64,000 nt of DNA. Source: Isoetes taiwanensis. Its lineage: Eukaryota; Streptophyta; Lycopodiopsida; Isoetales; Isoetaceae. The DNA is taken from assembly GCA_021234155.1 (NCBI GenBank), contig JAJEKV010000019.1:1374339-1438338 (forward strand). Direction: 5' to 3'. The notes beneath the pieces were generated by a model. It was given only the letters and a program-made list of their open reading frames with translations, was not told the DNA's origin and did no database searches. Shown one piece after another: positions 1 through 12,606 of this stretch (the first letter of the stretch is position 1; the number at the start of each line of letters is the position of its first letter). The position numbers and the translations under genes were made by a program.

Positions 1-1254
1 AGAATTTTGGGAATAAGGGCGTGCTTAGCTAGATATGTTGCCTTTTCCCTATATAAGTTGCCATCTACATTACTCGCATATGGGATATCATTGTGTTCAC
101 TGCCACTGCATTATTTGGAAGAAATTTAGTATTATGGATACCATCCCCATCAATAAATGCACTGCGTGATCCAGGCACTACATATCAGGACTACATAGAC
201 CAGAAGATAATAGACTCAAAAGTAATAATCTCTATTTTATTCTTATTCTATCTATCTACATATAATGATAAATGTTTATATTGAGGATGAAAAAGAAAAG
301 AAAAGCAGTTTCTAAAAGATGGAAGTAAATAATGGAAAAAGATCGGGCTAAATAACTTTTAGGAGCCAACTCTCTAGCAAATAATTTCTAGGGGCCAACT
401 TACATTATTTTCAAGTATTCGAGGTTATGACCTTCATCACGTTGGCTTGGTCGGTTCTGCTAGAGACTAAGCTAGTGAGCGACAAATTCTATATCTAAAA
501 GGGTATATTTCATACATAATTTAAGCTAACAAGAAAAAATATACAAAAGCCTAGTTTTCAACCAGAAAATGTGAAGAATCCCATGGCTTTTGACAGGGAA
601 CTTCTGACTCTAGTTAGACTTCTTTTGGCTTGTTTCCTATTTAGTTGATGAGATAATGAAGACGATGAGGATGTTAGTGACAATGAAGAAGATGATTTTG
701 TTAAAATGCGACATCACACTCTATTATCCCTAGCACTGCCACTTTCTGTGCTGAAGATGGACTTACCCTTAATCCGGTAATACCTTCGTGATTTTTGGAG
801 TGTTTCCTTCGGCCGAAATCATGCTGTAATTGTGCAGTCAAAATGCTTTCGTCTACCCCATTAAGGGGTTTGGCTAAAATTTTCGAGTGGATTTTTCTCC
901 TTAAATCAAATCTAAATCGGTTCAGACCACTTCCATAGTGATCAAAATGCAAATTAAAGGTGCAGATTGCAATGAAAGAAAAAGTGGGATCGAACGCCTT
1001 CAGATTAGATGAGTTGCAATCGAGCAAAGTTTGTTTGTAAAATGCATAGTAAACGGCTTATTACGCAGTCATGACGAGTGACTTAGTAGGACATAATATT
1101 TTAAAAGTGATTCCGCGGGACGAAATACCATCATAAAGGTGCACCCTAGATGACCCTAAATCATCAGATTCTATCAATCAATTATGATATTCGAATATAG
1201 GAGAGTCCAAGCATTAGATTTATTAACACCAATCCTTGACTTGATGCAAAGAAT
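1..1254. other. Intergenic, no gene supported
   Basis: AT-rich sequence with no recognisable domain, RNA gene or repeat. The longest minus-strand open stretch (701-1027, 108 codons) matches no family I recognise and has no splice or start context that would support it. Confidence 0.5.
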
Positions 1255-2075
1255 GAATGCATTTTGCACCTGCTCCAGGTCATTCTAGATGGCAGGGGAT
1301 ATTACCGGTTTCCAAACCTGAACCCTGTATAAGAGAACAGGGTCTACCAAGGCCCAAAACGAGTGTGATTGATGGCTCCAAGCTCTGCATTGTGACTGTT
1401 CTGCATGGCGTACAGTGCTTTCCAGCCTGTTATGACACACAATTGGATGGAGGCATCCCAGTATATGGTAGTAGAAAACTCCACTCCAATGTACTTGTAG
1501 ATGGGAGCCACCTCCGCATTTTGGTTCTAGCAAGTGACTGCGGGACTCCATGGCTGACAGAAGGATGAGACGAGCAGCACCTTGGTCTTGGCCAATTTAA
1601 CCCACATGCCAATGAACTGGCAAAAAGTAAATGGCATTGCATGTCAGCTAAGAGGTCCATGTCGCCAGTGTATATGAGCTACCGTATTATGTAGTGCAAC
1701 AGCTGAGCTCCCCCCGCCCTTCTATGTTCAGCAAGACATAGTGTCAAAAGCTTATGCAAAATCAACAAAGCAGCAACACATGTCTTGCCGACAATTCCTG
1801 CCATCTTGAACCAAGGGTTGCAAAGTGAAAATATGATCAATAGTGAAGTATCGGAACCGGAATCAGCATGCACCTCTGCTTTCCTTGCCCACATCATCAA
1901 CTACTACTCAAGAATGCTAGCCAGTAGTTTTGCAACAAGTGAACTAACCATGATGGTGGGTTAATTGGTCGGGCAGTGAGGGTCGCCCGTCTTGTATATG
2001 GGAATTACCCTGCTAGTGGTCCATTGTGTGGAAAGCTCTCTTGCAATACCCTATTGAACAATGTCATCAGGATGG
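1255..2075 (-). mobile_element. Degenerate LINE reverse-transcriptase fragment
   Basis: Stretches of this segment align by eye, in the same order and orientation, with the better-preserved LINE at 21.2-23.0 kb. Examples are the block around 1450-1510 against 22025-22095 (shared words such as GGTAGTAGAAAA and GAGCCACCTCC), the CTTGGTCTTGGCCAA block at 1580, and 1945-2065 against 22755-22885 (TTGTATATGGG, then TGCAATACCCTATTGAA against TGCAATGCCCTGTTGAA). Coding sense is minus. All frames are broken by stops and indels, so this is a relic. The homology stops near 2075, where a short tandem repeat begins. The identity of the parent as a LINE RT comes from the larger copy. Confidence 0.75.
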
Positions 2076-2080
2076 GCGCC

Positions 2081-2206
2081 ATGAAAGGCCTGACCCATTT
2101 TGAGGTTCATATCTTTGTATTCCATATTCCAAAACCTTAGGTCATGAAAGGCCTGACCCATTTTGAGGTTCATATCTTTGTATTCCATATTCCAAAACCT
2201 TAGGCG
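2081..2206. repeat. Two tandem copies of a 63-bp unit
   Basis: The unit beginning ATGAAAGGCCTGACCC at 2081 is repeated at 2144 almost without change; the visible difference is at the 3' edge (TTAGGTC against TTAGGCG). Such near identity suggests a recent local duplication at the edge of the LINE fragment. Confidence 0.9.
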
Positions 2207-2210
2207 AACC

Positions 2211-2383
2211 CATATTTCATATTTCAAAATCATAGACGCCCCTAATCATAAATGACATAATCGAAACGAGAGGCAGCAGAGGCCCCAACAAACACTCTCT
2301 GCCAACATACATCCGTATTTCATATTTCAAAATCATAGGTGCCCCTAATCACAATGACCATAATCGAAACAAGAGGCACTCAG
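2211..2383. repeat. Pair of diverged repeats of about 72 bp
   Basis: 2211-2281 and 2312-2383 share TATTTCATATTTCAAAATCA, then the words GCCCCTAATCA and ATAATCGAAAC, with scattered substitutions. A roughly 30-bp spacer separates them. No coding content. Confidence 0.8.
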
Positions 2384-3630
2384 AGCGCGCAATATACACT
2401 ATGTGGCGTAGGATCCGCAGATTTGACAGTCCAGGGCACGCATCTTGTTCGTAGAAACAAAATATTTTGTTCGTTAGAATACGTAGATATTTTTTGAAGG
2501 AGTTGCTTGCTATCTACCAAGCATAACACTGTTACGTAAAGACATACCTAGCATTCGTGAAGGTCCAAAGGAGTCCACCCAACATCTATATCTATATATA
2601 ATACTAAAGCCGAAATAAGATGATAGTTTGTGCGCGATCGTGGTCGTTCATTTTGTTGTGTTCCACAACTTTCATCCTAGGCCGTTTAATAGTTAGTTAT
2701 AGATGAATTCATATGAGAAACAACAACAGTGAATGAATGATACGACCCTACTGTGGCTGGGAATTTTTTTGGAAAGGGTGTGGATGAATAATCTTTTGCC
2801 AATTCGGCCTCTTTCTTGTTCTCACTGTTATTATATGTTTCCTAAAGTGCTCGACTCAATCTAATCAGGTAACCGAGTGTAGTCTAGAATTTCTTTTTAG
2901 GTCGGACATTAATTTATAGTAATGGAAGCTGATATCAAGCTCTTTTGCTCATTGATAAGTGATGGCTACATCTTGAGGTTCTCGATTGGATATTAACATG
3001 CACGACGCCAATGGATGTATCACATCATCATCTGTAAGTGTCTTTGTTTGCATGCTTTATTTTTCTTCAACGAAATAATAGAGTAGAAAATTCTTCATAA
3101 GCTGTAGCAAGAAAATATATTCAACATCGCCGTTCAATATTGCCATAGCTATAGTGCGATGCTTTGCCATCCCTTTACAAAACTGAGGATGAACTGGCTA
3201 GGTATTGAAGCTAAGATGCTTGCTTGCAGTGCTCTTCTACTGCGCCTTCAATGTTGGATAGATTATCCTCATTTTAGCCATGGCATGCCCATTACCATCT
3301 ATTCAACACTTCTGTGTTGACGCCAATTTCCTTGATGCTCATTGCAAGTGGAAAGTTGCGATTACATATAATCTGACAAAATTGGCTTACATTGATGTCA
3401 TATTTTATGTCTGAGACTGCCATCCTGACCAAAACAATCCCTCCAGATCAGTAGGATGTATGGGAACTAGATTTAGGGTACTCTTAGGAACAGTTCTAAT
3501 GCTTTGAACTGTGCAGTCTATTGTGCATGTGGAAGAAGCATCATATGTCTGTTTCTCCATTTCTTTCTAAATATTGCAGACCATTGTTTTGTAGCATTTG
3601 TTGATTGAATCAGTATATGGTTGCATGCAG
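2384..3630. other. Intergenic, nothing recognised
   Basis: No ORF, RNA gene or repeat that can be supported. Moderately AT-rich. Confidence 0.5.
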
Positions 3631-3741
3631 GATGCTGAAGGAATGATGGGGATCTCTATAGAAGCTGCAGAAGCTCGATCATCTCTTAGTGACGAGCAAA
3701 AGCTTATAAGGACATTCGAGGCCAGTATATTCTCAATAGAG
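3631..3741 (+). CDS. Possible isolated exon (37 codons), unknown protein
   Basis: An open 111-bp stretch has exactly 37 codons. It is preceded by a plausible acceptor (TTGCATGCAG) and followed by a GT (GAG|GTCTTA). The peptide begins DAEGMMGISIEAAEARSS and is acidic and helical-looking, more protein-like than the surrounding AT-rich frames. I do not recognise the family and found no neighbouring exon that joins it. It could be chance or a relic exon of a decayed gene. Confidence 0.25.
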
Positions 3742-4470
3742 GTCTTATCTTCTTCTAGTCTGCTGCAAGATTGTCTTATAATATCCAAATATTTATGTAG
3801 TTAAGACATGCAAACATTTATATAGGTCCGCATCCCATCAAACATCACCCACTTGTTCATCATTCGAACTTGAACGTTCTGCAAATTTCTTTTTGTTATG
3901 GGAACTAAACAGAAACCTTTTTCTGGAACTTTTTCCTCCCACTAAAACTTGGTCACTAACTGTACAAATGCACACTTTTAAAGACCTGCCAAGCAAACTA
4001 GCAGACTGAACTTCCAAGCAATTAGAAGACAGAAACTTGCACAAATTTTAAAGGTCATTTCCTGAGCATGAGCCAAACTTGAAACTTGAAGAAACTTTCA
4101 TCATCAGTGACAGATCTGAAGGAATACAGATGAAATGCCATCTATTGCAAGTGCCTCACTCTATTCCATGTTCGACATCTCCTATTTTGAATTTCTTTGA
4201 GTTGTTCTTGGTTGCACAGTTTAGGGTTCCTGCGTCCCATTTGAGGCCGAATTCTTAAAAAAAGCCATTGTAAGCTTGCCCTACTAAAGCTTCAAAGAAA
4301 TTAGTGTTTGAGCATGGATCTGATTATTTTGATTGCAATGCTTATGAAAGCTACTTTACTCGACTTTGCTTTGCAAAAATGTTGTTTGGATCTCATATAT
4401 AAAAATGAGCTCCAAGATCCTAGGGAAGCAGTTGATGAGGATGAACCATTCAAAGACACCTTTACTTTTC
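3742..4470. other. Intergenic, nothing recognised
   Basis: No supportable gene or repeat up to the start of the T-skewed tract. Confidence 0.45.
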
Positions 4471-4600
4471 AATAGCATCGATCCGAGCCATCGGATCGCC
4501 ATTTTGGGAAAGGACGAGCTCCTATATAAGGCTCTTTCCTCTTTCGGCTCGGTTATCGGCGTCTTCTCACAGCAGCTCTTCTTCTATTGCCGTTGCTTCA
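4471..4600 (+). repeat. LTR-like promoter repeat, left copy
   Basis: Begins AATAGCATCGATCCGAGCC and contains a TATA-like CTATATAAGG near 4530. It can fold: CCGAGCC (about 4483) faces GGCTCGG (about 4547), enclosing GAGC facing GCTC around the TATA-like motif. A diverged copy lies at 11741-11850. This fits an LTR U3/R region by position and motif, but the element ends are unresolved. Confidence 0.5.
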
Positions 4601-4870
4601 ATCTTTTTTTTTTCAATCCTTATGATCCAATCTTTCTTTCCAATTCTTGTTCCACGACTCTACTTTGATCTAATCTTTCAATTCTTTCCCGGTAAATCCC
4701 CCATAATGCGGTCTGTTCATGCTTCAATCCTTATTTTTCAATTCTTTGTCCCAACTCTACACTGATCCGATCTTCCTTGCCAATCCTTTTTCCATGGCTC
4801 TACATTGATCCAATCCTTCCAATTCTTTCCCGGTGAATCCGTCATAATCATGCGGTCTTATGCGGTCTGT
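4600..4870 (+). repeat. Imperfect tandem repeats, unit about 120-140 bp
   Basis: The words TTCAATTCTTTCCCGGTAAA, CATAATGCGGTCTGTTCATG and CTCTAC.TTGATC recur two to three times (around 4660-4720, 4735-4800 and 4800-4875) with substitutions. The repeat directly follows the TATA-bearing repeat. Confidence 0.65.
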
Positions 4871-7800
4871 TCATGCGTTTTCAGATGGCTTCTACCATGT
4901 TTCGCACTCCTCTGCTGGATTTCTGCATGTTGTTGTAGCAATCCTTGGCAAGGTATGGCTCTCAGCATGTTTTTGAAGCAATTTGGGAACACTCACGGGT
5001 ATGGCTCTCCAGCTTCTTTCTTTTTCATGCATGCTTTATGGCTGGTTTCTTTCATAAGCAATCTTTTCCGCTCTCCATAGCGACTTCGGGTAGCATCTGG
5101 TTGCGACGCTGTGATTCTAATCAGGTTTGGACATGCTTGCTTCCACAGCGATTGGCAGTTTTCTGCTTGTGTTTGTGATTTGCCCATTCTTTATACGTCT
5201 TGCATGGTTTTGCATGGTTTCATTCTACTGGTCTGGTTTTTGGGTTCGATGGCTCGTGGATTGGATGGCTCGGTGATTCCCAAAGCAGCATGTGTAGGAA
5301 GCAGTTGTCATAGATGGCGCCAGGTGACAGCCTTGCTTCTAGCTGGAGGTTACACAACAGCTCAGCCGAGATTCCCACTTCCTATCCGCTTTTGCAGCTC
5401 ATCCATAAACTCCCCTCTGCCTCTGTTTCTGATAGCAGGCCAGAGGAGCGGCCGATTTCCAGTTCAAGAGGCAGGCTAAGTTAGAGGAGCGGCCGTTGCA
5501 CGGCGGGCCTCCCAGGGCCGCGGATCCACTAGGGGGCATCCCGCCCATCGCGTTCACCCAGGGCTCAGGCCTTTGGGCATTCGAAGCTCATTTTGTGATC
5601 AGGGTGCCACAGACAGCCTCTTTTGTCTCCTCCATCGATTTTTAGCTTCTAACTGCCTTCTTTTTCTTTAAACCTTTAATGGTTTTCTTTGGCCTCCCTA
5701 CTAGTCTCAATTGATTTGCATGAGTGCAACGTGTAACCCCGGGCCCGTCTTTTCCAATGTAGCTGCCTTACCTCTATGCCTCCCTAATACACCACCATTC
5801 TTTATCTTAAACATTTGTGGGCACGCATGCAAAACATCTAGTACCTCTAAACATCTATCATTTTCCTAGCTAACAAGGATTCATTTGGATTTGCCTTTTT
5901 TCTTGCACTAAACCCAACATCTGTTCTCTATTTGACCCCTACGTTTTTCAACCTACTCAGTTCTTTGAGTTTGTGATTCGGGTATTCTTGCAGTATTTTT
6001 CTAATGGGCATCTTAATTTTTTTGTAGCTATGATCCTTCCTTTTTTCCTCACCCCTCTTCATGGTTCCGACTCACATATTGGCATTTTTCTAGCCCACCG
6101 CATATGTGCCTTTGGTCCCGGCATGTTTTCTTTTGGCCCTTTTTGTTTCCACGTCCTTTTGCAATTGTTAATATTTTTCCCGTTAATCTCTATTAGCCAC
6201 GGTTGTTAGTTGTCGCATTACTCTAGGGGTCGGGTCTTGACTCATACTAACGGTTAATCTTTTGCCACCATAGGATGTACCGGTAATGATTTTTCATTCA
6301 GGGAAACCCTTGGTCCTAGGGCATGCATTTTGTGTTTTTATTGTACAAAGTTCCTCACCCGCCATAGGTAACTTAATGTTAAGGTTACTATCATGGGTCG
6401 CTTATTGTATGTCTATATTGCTTCTCATCATTTTTCTTTTTGTTTCACAATTGGCACTGATGCATTTCAATTTGGATATTTTCTAAGGTGGGCGTCACCT
6501 ATTGGCATGCATTCTTTTCTACTTGCGCCTTCATGCGGTTGGACCTCACACATTGGCATGCTATGTTTCACTTCTAGAAAATGTTTGGTACATATATTAT
6601 GAGTTTGACATTTTTGCAATTGCGCTTGAAGGTTACTTGAGTCGTTTCTCCTTTTGTGCATGTTGCATTTGAATATTTGGTATTCTATTTTGGCAATACT
6701 TTTTTTTCACGTGATCTATTTTGCTAGAGGTCTCCTCATTCTTAGAGACGATCCTCTTCACCATTGAGTTGTTTTTGTGGGCAATATTCACCCCTTCGCT
6801 AACTTTAACGATATTAGTTCAAAAGTTTTACTTCTAACCTAACCTTGTCATTAACGTGCTAACGATGTTTTTGCTTTCATGTGGCCTTACATTTTGGGGC
6901 ATTTTTCCTTGCTATATATGGCTCATTCCCGCCTTAGTTTCATTACACTTTGGTTTGTCCTTGGCTTGTCCATTCAAAGATTACTTGCCTAATTATTTTT
7001 CTCATGGACCATCATGGTGTCCATAGGTGCTCAAATGTTGTGGTTGGTCGCCATAGCTGCATATGGTTTTGTCTCGAATTTATGCACCTAACACCTCAAC
7101 TCTCTCTTTTTTTCAGAGCTCACACTTTCCATGGACCGCCCGCTTTGTTTCCACCAAATCCTTAGGTTGAAATTGTTATTACGCCCTTTTATTATTTTCG
7201 CTATGGTCGAATAGTTGTGGTAAGTTCTAGTAGAGTCATTATCATGGCATTTCGGATTGTGGAGGTGGACTCCACTTATCTAGGTAACCATGTTGGGTTC
7301 TTTGTCGCGGAGGTTTTATTATATGTCGATAATGCTCCTCATTTTCCTTTTGTTCATTTTTCCCTTTTCCTATATATTAAGCATTTTTATTGTTGGTTAC
7401 GGCATTAGTTTTCTGAAGGTGCGGCATTTCAAATCTGCATTGCATCCGCTTATATGTCCACCATTCTTGGGACACTAATTTTTAGAATTAGTCCTCATTA
7501 TGCGTCCTCAATTGTATTGAGACTTTTGCATGTCTTTACATTCACAGTTGGAACTTATTATATTTATGTTTATATGGATTTGGGATCACTCCGTATAGTA
7601 TGGGTGATATCATTTTTTTCCTATGACGTCTTATTTACCACTACTATCATTCCATTACATTCTATTATGTTCTTTTCTATTCTATTTACAAATACTAGTT
7701 CTCTTTCCTTAGGGCAACGCAATTTACATCACAAGTGCATTCTATTTGGCATTTTTAACTTGCATTGTGTTTTTGAAATTGTTCTTTATGGGTTTTGGAT

Positions 7801-10800
7801 TTTGGACGATAGTCTTACCTTGTCATGTGTTTTGGGTTTATCCGGGTATGCCATATATTGCGCCCATTGAGTTTTGGCTTGTTCTGCTTTTGCTCACCTT
7901 CTCGTTGGACATTTTTGCTTCATACTTGGTCTTCTAGCATGTTCTTTTTATTATTCGTATACTCGGATCTCTTTGATATGTTATTTTATGGATTTGTCGC
8001 CTCTAGATATCGTTATATTTATTTGTCGTAGTAAGTTCTTTACATGTTTGTCAATGAAGTTGTCTTATTTTGTATCTCGCTTTGGTATGATATAATTTTC
8101 CCCATAACATCGCTGACGCAATTGCTTCCATTACCCATTTTTCATCACTGGTTGTTGGACTCACCTCATTACTCACGACCAAGACCTTGGCATTCTCGAC
8201 CTCCATTTCCTCTATATCCTTGGCCGTAACTTTTCCCTTTGCATTAATGTCCTTGTAAATTGGTTCGTGGTCCTTTTTTTTTTCGACCTCTTGTTCTGCA
8301 TTATCCCTCCCCATTGTAACATGTTTTCGCCGGGTTTTCGGTTCTATCATTACATCGCCATTTGTATATGTGCTGTTTAGCTTTTTCGGATCACGCCGCG
8401 ATATTGGCGCTTCGCACTTCCTTTTACTCATGCAACCTTTGACATTCTTCTCTTTGCCATGTTTTTGCACTTTGTCATGTTCCCCATTTTGAGAGCTCTT
8501 TTTGCACCATATTTATCCCTTTGGAGCCTATTCACCTCGTTGGTTTAGACTTCATGTAGTATTTTCATATTGTATATTCTTTCCTTGATTTTTTCAGTTA
8601 TGGGAGCTTAGTCCATTATTTTGCCTTTCTCACTCGATCATTTTTCAGATTCTACGCTTTCGTGGGTATATAATCCGATGTGGTTTTGGGGATTGTAGCA
8701 TTGTTCATGTTGTTATTGTTAGACGTCGTGTTTTGCACTTTCTCACGGCGTTGGGCTTTTAATACGTGGTTATTTTCTTGTTGATTTGTTCATTGGCTTG
8801 CATTCCCTCTTTTCTCGTATTTATGCTTGGGCTTAAAACATAACTTTGTTGTCTTTTTTAGGGACTTCATTTTTTTAGCTATCATTATGCATTATGCTAC
8901 CATTATACATCATATTTGCTATTTAGCTATATTTGGACACAAAGTCACATTTTATCATGTTTTTTTTCTTCCACCCATACTGGTGATGCTTTTCTCCACC
9001 CCGGGTGATGCTATCCTCTTTTTTCATGAATTGTTTTTTTCCTCATTTCTAATCGCTCACATCAATTTGAGTGCTTGTCGTTATGCACTTTCCGGCTTCA
9101 CCTTTATGCGTTCTTGTTCTCCTTAACGCTAATATGTGCCTTCTACATGTTCCAATTCTTCTCCTCCACGGTTCGTTGCTTCCTCCTCTTCGTCTCACCC
9201 TCGCTCGTGCCTGTTGACCCGACTCAACACTTGGGGTTTTCACGGTGGCTGGGGCTTATAGTTTATCACGATTCGCCTCATTTTTTAGTTTCACGTTATG
9301 CTCCAGAATTAACTTTAGCCTCGGTTTCCTTCTTGACCTTCCTTTTGCTTTCGGTGCTAGTATGTCTACATTCTCTTCCTCAATCTCGTCCCTCGTTTGC
9401 CAAAGTATGTTTTTTTTCCTATTGGGGCCTTTATTCATGGCTTTATGCATATGGTATTTGTCTTCCGACATCCCCACACATTTCCTATGCTATCCCGACC
9501 CGGATCTTAGCATTTTCACTCTCCTCATCTTGTTCCCCCCTTTTCACATCCTTATGAACCTCTTTGCTTTAGACTTCTTGCTGGCAACCTCATTTTCTTC
9601 TTGACATTGCTCTGGTGGCTCATTACGTTGGTGTCTTGTATCGGTAAGCTTCGGGAGGCGTTGCTTTTTATGTTATTGGTCGTGGTTGACATTTCACGTT
9701 CTTAGTTTGGTCTTTTCAACCTTGGGCGGCTTACACACTTTTGCTAACCATTTGTTCTTGTTAAGCTCCTTGATTATGTCACTACCCTCATGAATTCCAC
9801 TCTCACCTTGGCACTCTTGATATTCATCTTCCTTTATCGGTTTATAGTTTGGCCTCTTTTCAGTAGTGTTGACATCATGTGGCTCTTGATATTTTTGTTG
9901 TCAATTTAATAAACTTTAGCGTGGTTTTATGTTTGTCTTGTGGCAGCCACCTCTAAGCTTATTTTTTCCCCGAGGTCCCCTTATTCCTCCTTTTATTTTC
10001 CCTTTGGGTTTTTCTCCCGCTAGCTCACGCGATGGGCATTGTCTTTCTTTTTTTCATTGTCTCATGTTGATGTTCTTATTAAGCCCTTCTAAAGCGGAAC
10101 CAACTTGCCCGCTGCCATCTGATTTCCTTAACTCACTTGCCGTGTTCGCGTGCCCCATCACTATACTTCCTTGTTGCTTTCCACCCGTTCTTATCATCCC
10201 TTGATTCTCGTCCGTGGCCCTCTTTTTTCGCTCCTCTCCTTCCCTCTCACGTCCCTTAGCCTATCCGATTTGCGTGTGGGGAGGGATTGTCTTCTAAGCT
10301 ATCGGCTTGGATCCATCCCATATGGTACACACGATTACGCTTTCGTCATGGCCGGGGTTTTAAGTTCTTGGCTTCGACATTTATTCCTAACTTTTCAGGC
10401 ATTTTTGCATGGTCCTAAGTTACTTATGAAAGTGTTTTCCTCTTAGGTTGTTCTAATGTGTGTCGCTCGGTTGAAATTTCTTTAGGAGGATCTTGCCGAG
10501 CATTTGCCTTTTAACTTATGGGTGCATTTATGGTTTTAACTTGATCATTAGAGGGTGCGCCTTATTTGCCAAATTCTAGTTAGACATGTGTTTTCTCATA
10601 TTCGCAAGAGGCTTATCTTTACGCTTTGTCTCCGTTTTACATTTATGCATTGTACACATTCTGATGAGTAGTTTTTTCCTCTTCATCTTATTGCCTTGGT
10701 TATTTATCATTCGCGTGTTATTGATCGCTAGTGGGATTGCATGCACGGGCCTCATTTTATTCACTATCCGCATTTCCCTCGCTTGTTTTTCTTCTCGTGT

Positions 10801-11740
10801 TGTTTCCCTTTTTATGCATCCAGGACATTCCCCGGGGTTTCCATTTTTCATTATTGTCTCACGAGAGTTTTTTGTCGCCCTATGCCGTGCAAATGCGGCT
10901 TACACACTTCCCTAGGTTGAGTTTTTTCTTCTTAGTCTTATTCCTCCTTGGGCATTGCATAATTTGCCGGTGCATTTCTCGTTGTCTGCTGTTAACATGG
11001 TTTTCTTTTCTTCGTTGTTGTCCTTCGTTGGCATGCTAGAAGTCTTCTTATTTCGTCATCATGGAGGGCTTGTTTTGTTGTTGTTATGACCTTTTTCTTA
11101 GTCTAAAATGGCTGGCGTGCTTTTCTTTCCATTGTTTTTTTGTTCTCTAATGTACTTCCTTTTTTCAGGTCCCTGAGCTGATGCCATCTATGGCGAGCAC
11201 TTCCAGCTCTTCTCCCTCGCCCGCTTTCTCCCCCCGCGGCTCGCTTTCGCGGTTCTCCAAATCGTCGTCTTGCCAGAAGCTTCCCCTCAGGAACCAGTTC
11301 TTTTAGACCACGGTTTCCTTTTCTCCCCGGCTTCTCCTGCCTCCGTTTAGATCTTTCCTCCGGCCTAATTTCCGCAGCTTCTTATCATCTCCTCGATCAA
11401 CCGTCCGGAAGGGGCCCTCTTTTCCCGGGTTAGAGTCTCCTTCCTTTTTCGTATCCTATCCATTTGCCCGTGTGTGGTGGAGGGATTGCCTTCTCGCTAT
11501 CGGCCTGTATCCATCTTAATATGGTACACATTACGCGTCGCTGAGGCCTCCGGCGGTGCGACGCGGGGGTTCCACATGATGCTGTAGCTCACGCGGTCGG
11601 TAGCTCCTCTTCTTCTCATTTTAAGCTGGGTTAGCGGCCCAACTCAACACTTGGAGGTTTCAGCGGTGGTGGGCTTATAGTTAAGGAAGTTCTCTTTGTA
11701 GTCGGCCGGTTTTGTGTCTCTTGCGAGTCCCTTCCTAGAA

Positions 11741-11860
11741 TAGCATCAATCCGAGCCATGGGATGTCGCCATTCACAGGAAGGGGCGAGCCTCTAAGACT
11801 CTTTCCTCTTCGGCCGGTTATCGGCGTCTTCTCTATTGCCGTTGCTTCCCTCCTTCCGCC
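11741..11860 (+). repeat. LTR-like promoter repeat, right copy
   Basis: Starts AATAGCATCAATCCGAGCC and parallels 4471-4600 through GGTTATCGGCGTCTTCTC and ATTGCCGTTGCTTC. The TATA-like motif of the left copy is degraded here (CTCTAAGACTC). About 7.3 kb separates the two copies, a plausible LTR-to-LTR distance. Confidence 0.5.
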
Positions 11861-11904
11861 CGGTTATGTGGGGGTATCGTCTTTTCATCTATATTTGTTG
11901 TTCT

Positions 11905-12075
11905 CCACCTTTGGGTGTTGCTATTATCATGTTTTCTTTTCATAATCATCGCAGCATTATTTTCCACCTTGTGGGTGATGCTGTTTATTTCCACCTCGAG
12001 GGTGAGGCATATTTTTACATAATGGTTTTCCACCGGTTGGGTGATGCTTTTCCACCTTATGGGTGGCCTTATTTC
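11905..12075 (+). repeat. Minisatellite of CCACC...GGGTG hairpin units
   Basis: Five units of the form TTTCCACC-NNN-GGGTGATGCT occur at irregular spacing (about 11905, 11960, 11988, 12028 and 12050). Each unit is a small hairpin (CCACC facing GGGTG) with a variable loop. Two related units lie at 8968-9012 in the same tract. Confidence 0.75.
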
Positions 12076-12324
12076 TTTTTCTGTTGTATTCTTTTTCATC
12101 TGTTTAAAATTTTCATATTTGAATTTCTCTAACCATTCCACGAGTGTTTTTAGGGTTCTTTTGTGTTGCTTTACGATTCCATCGTCTTGGGGTCCCGTTC
12201 TTTTCTACTTCGCCATCGACCTCCATGCGTCACATTTGAGGTTTTCGCCGTCTTCTGGGGTCCTGCTCGATTTGCATTCGCCATCTACCCATCTCCCCAT
12301 TCTCCAACCTTTGTTCAAGGCTAT

Positions 12325-12402
12325 TGGCGACCATTTCTCATTAGGGTTTTCCTCGAAAACCGAAGGGCCGAGGTTTTTTATCCCGATGAGAAGTTGTCGC
12401 CA
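12325..12402 (+). ncRNA. Structured hairpin repeat, copy Y
   Basis: A nested stem-loop can be drawn directly. Outer stem TGGCGAC (12325) pairs with GTCGCCA (ends 12402). Second stem TCTCAT pairs with ATGAGA. Then GGG pairs with CCC, and CCTCG pairs with CGAGG around an AAAAC...-containing apical loop. Copies X (52624-52704, +) and Z (21089-21160, -) share the unpaired core words AGGTTTT or AGGGTTTT, CGAAAACC and GGTTTTTTA. Stem sequences differ between X and Y while pairing is kept. The class is unknown: it may be an LTR R-U5 hairpin, a retroelement 3' hairpin or a structured RNA. Whether it is transcribed cannot be judged. Confidence 0.55.
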
Positions 12403-12606
12403 TTACCCTTCTATATTGCCTATGCGCATTTTCTGTTTGTGGGGTAGTCCGATATTGTTCCTATGGTCGGCTACCCCTCTCTATTCTTCAAAACGTTGTA
12501 TATTGCTGCTGTGATGAATGACAAGCCTATCTACGGCCGGTTTTGTTTCTCTTGCGAGTCCCTTCCCAGAATGTGTAGCTTCTATTTTACTTCTAGCAGC
12601 ACCATT

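Larger units (their letters stand above)
4471..12600 (+). mobile_element. T-skewed non-coding tract of likely LTR-element origin
   Basis: For about 8 kb the plus strand is strikingly rich in T (long runs of TTTTT, few A runs). The many plus-strand open frames encode only Phe/Leu/Ser-rich hydrophobic peptides with no domain, so they are composition artefacts. Internal direct repeats tie the tract together: 4471-4600 with 11741-11850, 9217-9264 with 11637-11683, 10257-10340 with 11455-11536, and 11700-11735 with 12533-12570. The first pair contains a TATA-like CTATATAAGG in its left copy, as expected of an LTR promoter. I infer a large non-autonomous LTR-type derivative, or several nested ones. 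True LTR ends, PBS and target duplication were not found. Confidence 0.45.

Noticed and set aside
5505-5535. Restriction-site-like run resembling a cloning polylinker (GGATCCACTAG near GCGGCCG)
   Set aside because: Only an 11-base match to a common vector polylinker, with no continuing vector sequence on either side; a chance match in a GC-rich patch.
5973-12514. Many plus-strand ORFs of 60-160 codons with hydrophobic, membrane-like peptides
   Set aside because: They arise from the T-rich composition, overlap each other in different frames, and show no domain or conserved start.
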